Shown here piece after piece: positions 33,115 to 41,160 of a stretch of 64,000 nt of DNA (position 1 is its first letter; every line of letters begins with the position of its first letter). The stretch spans positions 6,734 to 70,733 of the forward strand of contig CALKHP010000036.1 of the NCBI GenBank assembly GCA_937988775.1, read 5' to 3'. The position numbers were made by a program, and so were the translations under genes. Source of the DNA: an uncultured Alphaproteobacteria bacterium (GTDB lineage: Bacteria > Pseudomonadota > Alphaproteobacteria > Rhizobiales > Beijerinckiaceae). The notes under the pieces were generated by a model that was not told the origin of the DNA, did no database searches, and saw only the letters and a program-made list of their open reading frames with translations.

Positions 33115-34392
33115 TCAGCGGAGACGGTCGAGCGCCTTGTACCAGGCGCCGACGAGGGGCAGGAACCAGGGCTTGCCGAAATGCCCCGGCACGGCATCCC
33201 AGGCGAGCCCGTCCCAGGGGTTGCGGTTGGCCCGGCCGGTCATCAGATCGGCCATGATCTCACCCATATGGCTGGCGATCTGCGCGCCGTGGCCCGAATA
33301 TCCCATGGCGAAATACAGCCCGTCCGCCTCGCCGGCGCGCGGATAGCGGTCGCGCGTCATGTCGACCAGCCCGCCCCAGCAGTAATCGATTGCCGCATCG
33401 GCCAGATGCGGAAAGACCTCGATCATGCCGTGGCGCAGGATGGCGCCGGATTTTGCGTCCGAGCGCTGGTCGGACGTGGCCGAGAAGCGCGCCCGTCCGC
33501 CCCAGAGCAGCCGGTCATCGGGCGCGATGCGGAAATAATTGCCGATATTCTTGGTGTTGACATAGGTGCGCCTGCCCGGAACCGTCGCGGCGATTTCGGC
33601 GGCGGTCAGGGGGCGGGTGGCGATGAGGAAGCTGCCGACCGGGACGATGCGGCGCCGGAACCACGGAAAGGCCGGGCCGGTATAGGCGCCCGTCGCCAGC
33701 AGCACCTTGCCCGCGGTGACGTGGCCGCGCGGCGTGACCAGCCGCCAGCCGGCGCCGTCGCGCTCGCGCGCGGTGACGGGCGCATGCTCGTGGATCGTCG
33801 CGCCATGCCGGGCCGCCGCGCTGCCGAGGCCGCGAACGAAGCGGCCCATATGCATCATGGCGCTCTTCTTGTGCAGCACGCCGCCATGATAGGCGTCGGA
33901 GCACACCTCGTTCGCCAGCTCGGACCGGTCGAGCAGCGCGGTGTCGGGATCGACGCTGCGGTTCAGCGCCGCGAAATTGCGCGCCAGCCCTTGGAAATGC
34001 GCCGGTTTCGAAGCCAGTTTCAGCTTGCCCGAACGGCGGAAATCGCAGGCGATGCCCTCTTCGGCGATGATGCGCTCGACCGTTGCGATGCCGTCGTCGA
34101 AGGCGCGATAGATCGCCCGCGCCTTATCGGCGCCGAAGGTCTCGCAAGCCTGGAGATAGCTGTGCGCGATGCCGTTGTTGAGGTGGCCGCCATTGCGCCC
34201 CGAAGCGCCGAACCCCACGGTTTCCGCCTCGAGCACCACGACGGAGCGGCTTTCGCGCGCGAGCTTGCGCGCCGCGCCGAGGCCGGTGAAACCCGCGCCG
34301 ATCACCGCGATATCATAGGCCCCGGAGACGGGGCCGGATGCCGCCGCGGTGAAGGCGGGCGCGGTGTCGTGCCAGTAGGAAACATATTTCAT
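33115..34392 (-). CDS. FAD-dependent oxidoreductase, gamma-glutamylputrescine oxidase (PuuB)-like
   Basis: A 425-residue DAO-fold flavoprotein. IAVIGAGFTGLGAARKLA binds FAD and VGFGASGRNGGHLNNG is the loop typical of the PuuB/OrdL group. CWGGLVDMTRDRYPRAG and YFAMGYSGHGAQIASHMGE close the FAD site. It should oxidise an amine or N-substituted amino acid to an aldehyde or oxo acid, releasing peroxide. It follows the HAD gene by eight bases on the same strand, so the two are co-transcribed, between the two GNAT genes. Confidence 0.87.
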   Translation of the reverse strand: MKYVSYWHDTAPAFTAAASGPVSGAYDIAVIGAGFTGLGAARKLARESRSVVVLEAETVGFGASGRNGGHLNNGIAHSYLQACETFGADKARAIYRAFDDGIATVERIIAEEGIACDFRRSGKLKLASKPAHFQGLARNFAALNRSVDPDTALLDRSELANEVCSDAYHGGVLHKKSAMMHMGRFVRGLGSAAARHGATIHEHAPVTARERDGAGWRLVTPRGHVTAGKVLLATGAYTGPAFPWFRRRIVPVGSFLIATRPLTAAEIAATVPGRRTYVNTKNIGNYFRIAPDDRLLWGGRARFSATSDQRSDAKSGAILRHGMIEVFPHLADAAIDYCWGGLVDMTRDRYPRAGEADGLYFAMGYSGHGAQIASHMGEIMADLMTGRANRNPWDGLAWDAVPGHFGKPWFLPLVGAWYKALDRLR

Positions 34393-34400
34393 GCGATGCT

Positions 34401-35066
34401 TCAGAGTCCGAATACGGCCGGCAGGCCGGAGATATCCCTGATCTCGGTATAGTCATAGAATGGATTGGCCGGCTCGTGCCCGCGATTGACCCAGACCTTC
34501 GATTTGATGCCGAGATCATAGGCCGTCATCAGGTCGTAGCGGAACGAGGACGAGACATGGGTGATGTCCTCGGGGCCGCAGCCGAGCGTGTCGAGCATGT
34601 ATTCGAAACCGTGCATCCGCGGCTTGTAGCTGCCGGTCTCCTCGGCGGTCAGCACGAGGTGGAACGGCGCGCCGAGCTTGTCGACATTGGCCATGATCTG
34701 GCTTTTCATGGCGTTGGACAGGATAACCAGCGGGATGTCCCGCGCCACCCTGGCCAGGCCGGCCGGCACATCGGCATGCGGCCCCCAGGACGGCACCTCC
34801 TCATAGATGCGTTGCGCGTCCTGTGCGCGAAAGGCGATGCCGTGTTTCCTGCAACTGCGTGCGACGGCATTGTGGATGACCTCGCCATAAGGTTTCCAGG
34901 CGCCGAGGATCTCGTCGAGACGATAGGCGGAAAAGCTCTTGTTGAAGGCAGCCATCTCGGCTTCGTCAAGCGCGCCGCCATAGACGCGCCGTGCGGCGCC
35001 GGCCATGTCGAAATTGGTCAGCGTGCCGTAGCAGTCGAAGGTCACGAATTTCGGACGGAACGTCAT
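34401..35066 (-). CDS. HAD superfamily hydrolase, haloacid dehalogenase type II-like
   Basis: A 221-residue HAD protein. FDCYGTLTNF has the nucleophile Asp11; LSNAMKSQI is the second motif, the Lys is in SYKPRMHGFEYML, and SSSFRYDLMTAYDLGIK the acidic fourth motif. The overall layout follows 2-haloacid dehalogenases, but the characteristic SCNGWD-like block is changed, so phosphatase activity is equally likely. The start 35066 has AGGAT upstream; an ATG at 35108 would add 14 residues. It is the first gene of a pair with the PuuB-like oxidase. Confidence 0.8.
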   Translation of the reverse strand: MTFRPKFVTFDCYGTLTNFDMAGAARRVYGGALDEAEMAAFNKSFSAYRLDEILGAWKPYGEVIHNAVARSCRKHGIAFRAQDAQRIYEEVPSWGPHADVPAGLARVARDIPLVILSNAMKSQIMANVDKLGAPFHLVLTAEETGSYKPRMHGFEYMLDTLGCGPEDITHVSSSFRYDLMTAYDLGIKSKVWVNRGHEPANPFYDYTEIRDISGLPAVFGL

Positions 35067-35164
35067 GGCGGGATCCTGCGCTGGAACGTGAGGGAAGGGA
35101 ACGCTCATTGCCGATGCTAGAACCGCGCGCAGGGCCGCGCGCGCCGCATTGCCCGGTGCCGGAA

Positions 35165-35218
35165 GCAGAAAACGCCGTATGGCCCGCCCGCTGCGCAAGC
35201 ATGTGCGGCATTTTCTGC
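35165..35218. promoter_or_regulatory. Inverted pair of GCAGAAAAYGCCG sites in a divergent gap
   Basis: GCAGAAAACGCCG (35165-35177) and CGGCATTTTCTGC (35206-35218) are inverted copies matching at 12 of 13 bases, with centres about 41 bases apart. They lie in the 275-base gap between the HAD gene and the second GNAT gene. The CAGAAAA...TTTTCTG ends resemble Lrp-type half-sites, and an Lrp gene is close by at 36271. Confidence 0.5.
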
Positions 35219-35341
35219 GGCGATGGTGCGTGCGAACGGCGCATCATTGCGCGGCCTGATGACGATAAGCGGCAACCGGCCTCGCGGGCCGGCAGATAAT
35301 CGAGGCCAGCGCCCTCATGTCGCGCGGCGCAGGGAACGGGC

Positions 35342-36196
35342 ATGGCGACGAGGAAGATCGACAATTTCGAATTGCGGCTCGTGCCGATGGAGATGGCGCA
35401 TATCCCGCGCCTGCATGAATTGTCGATCGCCGTGAACTGGCCGCACCGGCCCGAGGACTGGGCCGCCGCGCTGTCTCTCGGCCAGGGTGTGGTCGCCCTC
35501 GATGAAATCGACCGCCCGGTCAGTTCCGCCATGATCTTCCCGGTCGGAAAGGACATCGTGACGATCGCCATGGTGATTACCTCGCCCCGGTTGCAGGACC
35601 AGGGTGCGGCACGCTGGCTGATGGGCGAGATGCTGCGGCGCAGCAAGGGCAAGGTCCGGCGCCTCAATGCCACCAAGGCGGCCTACCGGCTCTATGTTTC
35701 CCTCGGCTTCCAGCCCGTGACGGAGATTTATCAGCATCAGGGTATCGCGCACGCCGTGAGTGGCCAAGACGGGCGGGTCCGGCGGCTCGAGCGCACCGAC
35801 CGGGACAACATCCTCGATGCCGACCTGAGGGCCTACGGGTCCGACCGCAGGCATGTCATCGACCATTTCCTGGCGATGTCGGAAGGGACGGTGCTCGAAA
35901 CCGAGGGGCGTTTTGCCGGCTATGCGCTGTGCCATCGCTTCGGCCGGGGCCATGTGCTCGGCCCGGTGATCGCGGCGTGCGAGGACGACGCCGTCGCGCT
36001 GATCCGGCCGCTGATCGCCGCGCATCACGGCGCCTTCCTGCGCATGGATACGCCCAAGCCGGGAGGCCCGCTGCAGGGGGAACTCGCGGCGGCGGGGATG
36101 AGCCTTTTCGACACCGTCACGACGATGCAATCGGGCGCGACGGCGCCACCGTCCGGCGCGGCGATTTACGGGCTTGCCGGCCATGCCTTCGGGTGA
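35342..36196 (+). CDS. GNAT family acetyltransferase with extra C-terminal domain, second copy
   Basis: A 284-residue homologue of the GNAT protein at 32256-33107, with the same two-domain layout (NWPHRPEDWAAAL; GRGHVLGPVIAA). The acetyl-CoA loop reads ITSPRLQDQGAARWLMGEM, so the usual RGxGxG is partly lost. YRLYVSLGFQPV is the conserved end strand. AGGGAACGGGC precedes the ATG. It is divergent from the HAD/oxidase pair and is followed by an Lrp-type regulator 74 bases later. Substrate unknown. Confidence 0.82.
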   Translation: MATRKIDNFELRLVPMEMAHIPRLHELSIAVNWPHRPEDWAAALSLGQGVVALDEIDRPVSSAMIFPVGKDIVTIAMVITSPRLQDQGAARWLMGEMLRRSKGKVRRLNATKAAYRLYVSLGFQPVTEIYQHQGIAHAVSGQDGRVRRLERTDRDNILDADLRAYGSDRRHVIDHFLAMSEGTVLETEGRFAGYALCHRFGRGHVLGPVIAACEDDAVALIRPLIAAHHGAFLRMDTPKPGGPLQGELAAAGMSLFDTVTTMQSGATAPPSGAAIYGLAGHAFG

Positions 36197-36270
36197 AGCT
36201 GGCCGGGCGCAGGCGCTTGCGCTATCAGGTTATCCAGCTGTCGAAAGGCGTGCCACGATATGAGGCGGGC

Positions 36271-36759
36271 GTGAAGCTCGATCGGATCGATATCCGCATC
36301 CTGCATGAATTGCAGCGCAATGGCCGGCTGACCAATGTCGAGCTTGCCGAACTGGTGTATCTGTCGCCGAGCCCATGCCTGATGCGCGTCAAGAAATTGC
36401 AGCAGGCCGGCTATATTCTGGGCTATTCGGCCCATATCGATCTGGCGAAGCTCGGCGCGACCGTGACGGTCTTCACCGAGGTCACGCTGAAGAAGCACCG
36501 CCAGCATGATTTTGCGTGTTTTCAGCAGGCGATCGAGAAGGTCGACGAGGCGATCGAATGCCATCTCATCTCGGGCGGCTACGATTACCTGGTGAAATTC
36601 GTCACGGTGAGTATTTCCGCCTATCAGGAGTTGATGGAGCGCCTGACCGAGTCGGATATCGGCATCGACAAGTATTTCAGCTTCGTGGTGATGAAGTCAC
36701 CCGTGGTCAAGCACCACCTGCCGCTGAAGAAATTCTTCGCCGACCGGCATGATGGCTGA
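36271..36759 (+). CDS. Lrp/AsnC family transcriptional regulator
   Basis: A 162-residue Lrp-type regulator. The N-terminal helix-turn-helix is KLDRIDIRILHELQRNGRL, NVELAELVYLSPSPCLMRVKKL. The C-terminal RAM domain (VTVFTEVTLKKH to the end) binds amino acids and forms octamers; HLISGGYDYLVKF is its central block. The start is most likely GTG 36271, with GAGG five bases upstream; GTG 36250 is in frame too. It probably controls the GNAT/HAD/oxidase cluster. It converges on the MocR gene. Confidence 0.87.
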   Translation: MKLDRIDIRILHELQRNGRLTNVELAELVYLSPSPCLMRVKKLQQAGYILGYSAHIDLAKLGATVTVFTEVTLKKHRQHDFACFQQAIEKVDEAIECHLISGGYDYLVKFVTVSISAYQELMERLTESDIGIDKYFSFVVMKSPVVKHHLPLKKFFADRHDG

Positions 36760-36772
36760 CGGGGGCGATCAA

Positions 36773-38161
36773 TTAACCGGGCCTCGCCTCGTGCAAGGCC
36801 ATGCGCAACACCTCGAAAATGCGCTCGTCGCAGGTTTGCGAAACATTGAACCGCATGAAACCGGTGGCCGATTGCGACAGGCTGAACACGTTTCCCGGCG
36901 CCAGCACGACGTTTTGCGCCAGCGCGGCGCGCGCGACCTGCGCCGCGTCCAGTCCGTCCGGCAGGCGGCACCACAGGAACATGCCGGCCTGCGGTTCGAT
37001 CCAGGGCTGGATGCCGATGGATTGCAACCGCGCCGCGGTCTCGGACCTTGCCTGCGCCAGGCGCGTGCGCAGCCCCTCGACATGCTTGCGATAGCTGCCG
37101 TCGATCAGCACATGCAGGACGAGTTCGGCGGCGAGCCGCCCGGCGCCGAATGCGGTGGCGATCTTCAGGTCGATCAAGCCTTCGATCCAGTCGCGCCGGG
37201 CGGCGATGAAGCCGCAGCGCACCGAGGCCGAAAGCGTCTTGGAGAAGCTGCCGATATGGATCACCCGGTCGAGCCCGTCGAAAGCCGCGAGGCGCGGCGC
37301 CGGCGTGTGCTCGAAATCGCCGAAGATATCGTCCTCGATGACGGTCAGGGCGAATTGATCGGCGAGCTTCAACACCCTGTGCGCGATGACGGGCGACAGC
37401 GTCGCGCCGGTTGGATTGTGGATCGCAGCGTTGGTGATGTAGAGCCGTGGCCGGTGCTCGGCGAGCGCCTTGGCGAACAGCGCGATATCGGGGCCGCAAG
37501 GCGTATAGGGAACGCTGACGATGTTGGCGCGGTGGGCGCGCAGCAGGGCATGGAAATTGAAATAGCACGGATCGTCGATCAGCACCGTGTCGCCGGGCTC
37601 GATCAGGAAACGGCACAAAAGGTCGATGGCCTGCGTGGCGGAATCGGTCAGCATGATCTGGTCCGGCGCGCTTTCGATGCCGCGATCGGCCATGCGCCGG
37701 GCGATGAGATGGCGCAGGGGCGCCAGGCCCAGTGGCAGGCCGTAATCCGACAGCGTGGCGTTTTCGGCGCGGGCGAGCGCGCGCAGCGCGCGCCGCAACG
37801 CACCCTCGGGGAGCCATGACGGCGGCAGCCAGCCACAGCCCGGTTTCAGGTCCGCCTCGCCCGCCTCCAGCGACTGGCGCGATACCCAGAACGGATCGAC
37901 GGCGCGCTCGCGCCGCGGGCCGGCCTCCGCGAGGGCGAAGGGAACCGTCTGGTCGGCGACATAGAAGCCGGAGCCCGGCCGGGACAGGATGACGCCCTCG
38001 CCCACCAGCCGCTCATAGGCATCGACCACCGTCGAGGTCGATACTTTCAGCGTGCCGGCGAGTTTCCGGACGGACGGGAGTTTCGTTCCCGTGGTCAGGC
38101 CGCGCCCGGCAATGCGCTGCCTGATCGTCGCCATCACCATCGCCACGCGCGTGGTCTGCAT
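36773..38161 (-). CDS. MocR-type regulator (GntR HTH fused to class I aminotransferase)
   Basis: A 462-residue PdxR/MocR-type protein. Residues 1-65 are a GntR winged helix (TTGTKLPSVRKLAGTLKVSTSTVVDAYERL). From about 95 it is an aminotransferase fold, with TDSATQAIDLLCRFLIEPGD and NPTGATLSP, and the PLP Lys in HIGSFSKTLSASVRCGF. Such proteins use bound PLP plus an amine to sense metabolites. ATG 38161 has GGAAG upstream; in-frame ATGs at 38176 and 38197 are possible. It is divergent from an EamA exporter, across a perfect palindrome. Confidence 0.88.
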   Translation of the reverse strand: MQTTRVAMVMATIRQRIAGRGLTTGTKLPSVRKLAGTLKVSTSTVVDAYERLVGEGVILSRPGSGFYVADQTVPFALAEAGPRRERAVDPFWVSRQSLEAGEADLKPGCGWLPPSWLPEGALRRALRALARAENATLSDYGLPLGLAPLRHLIARRMADRGIESAPDQIMLTDSATQAIDLLCRFLIEPGDTVLIDDPCYFNFHALLRAHRANIVSVPYTPCGPDIALFAKALAEHRPRLYITNAAIHNPTGATLSPVIAHRVLKLADQFALTVIEDDIFGDFEHTPAPRLAAFDGLDRVIHIGSFSKTLSASVRCGFIAARRDWIEGLIDLKIATAFGAGRLAAELVLHVLIDGSYRKHVEGLRTRLAQARSETAARLQSIGIQPWIEPQAGMFLWCRLPDGLDAAQVARAALAQNVVLAPGNVFSLSQSATGFMRFNVSQTCDERIFEVLRMALHEARPG

Positions 38162-38198
38162 CGGCCGTTCTTCCATCCGTATCGTACAGATTGCCATA

Positions 38199-38216
38199 AC
38201 AGTTTGACAAAACTGT
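38199..38216. promoter_or_regulatory. Perfect palindrome between MocR gene and EamA gene
   Basis: ACAGTTT-GACA-AAACTGT has 7-base perfect arms. It overlaps a plus-strand TTGACA (38204-38209), and on the minus strand TTGTCA followed 18 bases later by TACGAT. The site is where a MocR dimer would sit to control both its own gene and the exporter. One possible MocR start codon (38197) abuts it. Confidence 0.55.
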
Positions 38217-38283
38217 ATCGGACTGCCACTGGCGGCACCAGAGGCCATCCCGGATAAGGGCCGCGTCGTCGATGGAGCGTGGC

Positions 38284-39147
38284 ATGGAGCAGACATCAAG
38301 CGGATGGGCCAATGGTTTCATTGGCGTGGTGATCTTCAGCGGGTCGCTGCCGGCGACACGCGTCGCCGTCATGCAGTTTGATCCGGTCTTCCTGACGGTC
38401 ACGCGGGCGGCGATCGCCGGCATGCTGGCGCTGTGCCTGCTGCTCGTCTTCAAGGAAAAGCGCCCGGTGCGCCGCGACATCGGCTCTCTGGTGGTCGTCG
38501 CCCTCGGCGTCGTGGTCGGCTTTCCCCTGTTGAGCGCGCTGGCGCTGCAATATGTGACATCGGCGCATTCGATCGTCTTCGTCGGCCTGCTGCCGCTGGC
38601 GACGGCGATTTTCGGGGTGATTCGCGGCGGCGAGCGGCCGAGGCCCGCGTTCTGGCTTTTTTCGGCGATGGGGAGCGCGCTGGTGGCGGGCTTTGCCCTG
38701 TCGCAGGGCCTTGCGGCGTCACCGATCGGGGACGGGCTGATGCTGGCGGCGATCATCGTGTGCGGGCTGGGTTATGCCGAGGGTGCCAGGCTCTCGCGCA
38801 CGCTCGGCGGCTGGCAGGTGATTTCCTGGGCCCTGGTGATATCGCTGCCGGTCATGGCGGTGCTGGCGCTGGCCTATCTGCCGCCAAGCTTCGCCGGCAT
38901 CGGCGTTCCCGCCTGGATCGGCCTCGCCTATGTCTCGCTGTTCAGCATGCTGATCGGCTTCGTGTTCTGGTATCGTGGCCTGGTGCAAGGCGGCATCGCC
39001 GCCGTCGGCCAGCTTCAACTCCTGCAACCGTTCTTCGGCCTCGCCCTGGCCGCGACCCTGCTGCACGAGCCCGTGACCTGGATGATGCTGGCCGTGACCG
39101 TCGGCGTCATCATCTGCGTCGTGGGCGCGCGCAAATTCGCCAACTAA
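38284..39147 (+). CDS. EamA/DMT family transporter
   Basis: A 287-residue membrane protein with about ten hydrophobic segments in two repeats, as in the drug/metabolite transporter family (YddG/RhtA-like exporters). TRAAIAGMLALCLLL, SAHSIVFVGLLPLATAIFGV and the second-repeat AVGQLQLLQPFFGLALAATLLHEPVTW are typical. GGAG six bases upstream favours ATG 38284 over the ATG at 38272. It is divergent from the MocR gene; MocR-controlled EamA exporters often handle amino acids, which is known of related pairs but not shown here. Confidence 0.88.
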   Translation: MEQTSSGWANGFIGVVIFSGSLPATRVAVMQFDPVFLTVTRAAIAGMLALCLLLVFKEKRPVRRDIGSLVVVALGVVVGFPLLSALALQYVTSAHSIVFVGLLPLATAIFGVIRGGERPRPAFWLFSAMGSALVAGFALSQGLAASPIGDGLMLAAIIVCGLGYAEGARLSRTLGGWQVISWALVISLPVMAVLALAYLPPSFAGIGVPAWIGLAYVSLFSMLIGFVFWYRGLVQGGIAAVGQLQLLQPFFGLALAATLLHEPVTWMMLAVTVGVIICVVGARKFAN

Positions 39148-39243
39148 GCGATTCAGAAGACAACGGAATATCGGATATCGGCTTTGCCATCCCCCGACAG
39201 GTCACGGGGGAGGCTCCGATCGCGTGCCTATGGCATCGCGCAA

Positions 39244-39265
39244 GCCGTTGCGCCAAGGCAACGGC
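39244..39265. repeat. Perfect 8-bp inverted repeat after EamA gene
   Basis: GCCGTTGC-GCCAAG-GCAACGGC lies about 100 bases after the EamA stop in the 246-base gap before the second TRAP operon. No T-run follows. It may terminate or punctuate transcription. Confidence 0.45.
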
Positions 39266-39325
39266 CTCGCACGGCAGGTTGGGGGCTTGGCGCCGGCATT
39301 GTTAGCCGCTCAAAACTCCGCTTGC

Positions 39326-39339
39326 TTTCATGTATGAAA
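39326..39339. promoter_or_regulatory. 14-base palindrome upstream of the second TRAP operon
   Basis: TTTCAT-GT-ATGAAA is a perfect inverted repeat 55 bases before the likely dctQ start. The TTTC...GAAA form is reminiscent of the operator at 8488-8513 that precedes the first TRAP operon. A candidate site for the IclR protein encoded at 42220. Confidence 0.45.
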
Positions 39340-39393
39340 TCAGTTTTTCTATGTGAGAGGCGCCCACGAAGAGGCGTGCTCCCGGAGGCGCCT

Positions 39394-39864
39394 TTGCACA
39401 TCCTCGTCGCTGCCTACCGAGCGCTGCTCATCGCGCTCGTCGTGCTGATTGTCGCCATCGTCTCGATCGCGGTGGTTTACCGGTACGTTCTGAACACGCC
39501 GCTGATCTTCAGCTTCGACCTTGCGACGATCCTGTTCGTCTGGCTGATCTTCCTGGGGTTGGCGCCGGCAGCCCATGAGGGCTCGCATATGGCGGTCGAC
39601 CTGTTCACCGCGCTGCTGCCGGCAAAGCTCGCCGCAATTCTCGCCGTGATCGTGCGGGTCATGATGATCGCGATCGCGCTGTTCCTGATCTATTATTCCT
39701 GGAACCTTGCCATGCGCACCCGCATGGAGATCGCCTCGATGCGCATCTCGATGATCTGGGTCTATCTCGCGATGCCGATCGGCTTCACGACGTTTGCTGG
39801 CTACGAGATCTGGTCGCTTTTTAAGAGTGCGCTTGGCCGACCGATCGGGAGGCACGCCCGATGA
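39394..39864 (+). CDS. dctQ: TRAP transporter small permease DctQ (second system)
   Basis: A 156-residue DctQ protein with four membrane segments (starting HILVAAYRALLIALVVLIVAIVS). The block ILFVWLIFLGLAPAAHEGSHMAVD is typical. The start is most likely TTG 39394, because CGGAGG sits just before it (39383-39388) and the protein then begins like other DctQ proteins; ATG 39334 in the same frame would add 20 charged residues and lies in the palindrome. It overlaps dctM (ATGA). Confidence 0.85.
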   Translation: MHILVAAYRALLIALVVLIVAIVSIAVVYRYVLNTPLIFSFDLATILFVWLIFLGLAPAAHEGSHMAVDLFTALLPAKLAAILAVIVRVMMIAIALFLIYYSWNLAMRTRMEIASMRISMIWVYLAMPIGFTTFAGYEIWSLFKSALGRPIGRHAR

Positions 39865-41132
39865 GCCCGACCGCGCTGATGGGCGCTTTTCTGTCGATGA
39901 TGGTGATCGGCCTGCCGATCGCGTTCGTCCTGCTCGGCACGGGCATCGCTGTCACGCTCTCGGACCCCGACATTCTCTCTGTCGCCTATGTCCAGAACAT
40001 CATCGTGGGGACGCAGTCCTTCCCGCTGATCGCGATCCCTCTGTTCATTCTCGCTGGTGAGCTGATGAACGTCTCCGGTATCACGCGGCGGCTGATGGAT
40101 TTCGCAGCGGCGATGACGGCGCATATGGTCGGCGGGCTGGCGCAGGTCAATATCGTGCTGTCGACGCTGCAAGCCGGCATGACCGGCTCCGCCAATGCCG
40201 AAGCGGCGATGCATGCCAAGATGCTCAACCCGGAAATGGTCAAGCGCGGCTACAGCCCGGCCTTTGCCGCGATTGTCACGGCGGCCTCAGCCCTGATCGC
40301 GCCGATGATCCCGCCCGGCATCGGGCTGATCCTGTACGGATTCGTCACCAATCTTTCCATCGGCCAGTTGTTCATGGCCGGCATCCTGCCGGGCCTGATC
40401 ATGATGACCGGCATGATGATCCTGGCGCATTTTGTCGCCAAGCGCCGCAAATACGAGCAGGCGACCGGGCGAGCCAGCGGCGCCGTGATGCTCCAGACAT
40501 TTTGGGGCGCGCTGCCCGCGATGCTGATGCCGGCGATCATCGTCATCGGCATTCGCATCGGTGTGTTCACGGCCTCCGAGGCCGGCGCGGTCGCGGTGCT
40601 TTATGCGCTGCTGTTCTGCGCGATTTATCGCGAGTGCACCTGGAAGGAGCTAGAGGAGGCTCTGTGGTCGACCGCGACGATGACCAGCGTCATCATGATC
40701 ATCCTCGCCGCCTCGACCGCGCTGAGCTGGGCGCTCTCCTTCGAGCAACTGCCGCAGCAGGTGGCGGAAATGCTGGTGACGGTGGCCGAGGACAGGTTCA
40801 GGCTGTTCCTGATCGTGGCGGTGCTGTTGCTGATCGCCGGCATGTTCGTCGAGGGCACGGCGCTGATCCTGATCCTCGGGCCGATGTTCGCGCCGGCGGC
40901 GGCGAAGCTCGGCGTGGACCCGATCCATTTCGGCATCTTCTTCGTCTACATGATCCATCTCGGCGGCATCACGCCGCCGGTCGGCACGGTGATGTTCACC
41001 ACCTGCATCATCGCGCGCGTGCCGCTTCACGATTTCATCAAGGAATCATTGCCCTGGCTGGCGATGTTGCTGGCGATCGCCGGCCTGATCGCCGCCGTGC
41101 CGGGCACAGCGACCTGGCTCGGCTATCTGTGA
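39861..41132 (+). CDS. dctM: TRAP transporter large permease DctM (second system)
   Basis: A 423-residue DctM permease. SFPLIAIPLFILAGELMNVSGI, AGMTGSANAEAAMHAKML and ALIAPMIPPGIGLILYG are family hallmarks; IGVFTASEAGAVAVLYAL corresponds to the PTEAAA block of the first DctM. It overlaps dctQ by ATGA and precedes dctP by 28 bases. The gene order here is Q-M-P, while the other system is P-Q-M. Confidence 0.93.
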   Translation: MSPTALMGAFLSMMVIGLPIAFVLLGTGIAVTLSDPDILSVAYVQNIIVGTQSFPLIAIPLFILAGELMNVSGITRRLMDFAAAMTAHMVGGLAQVNIVLSTLQAGMTGSANAEAAMHAKMLNPEMVKRGYSPAFAAIVTAASALIAPMIPPGIGLILYGFVTNLSIGQLFMAGILPGLIMMTGMMILAHFVAKRRKYEQATGRASGAVMLQTFWGALPAMLMPAIIVIGIRIGVFTASEAGAVAVLYALLFCAIYRECTWKELEEALWSTATMTSVIMIILAASTALSWALSFEQLPQQVAEMLVTVAEDRFRLFLIVAVLLLIAGMFVEGTALILILGPMFAPAAAKLGVDPIHFGIFFVYMIHLGGITPPVGTVMFTTCIIARVPLHDFIKESLPWLAMLLAIAGLIAAVPGTATWLGYL

Positions 41133-41160
41133 CTTCGATACAATAACTGGGAGGACCAAC

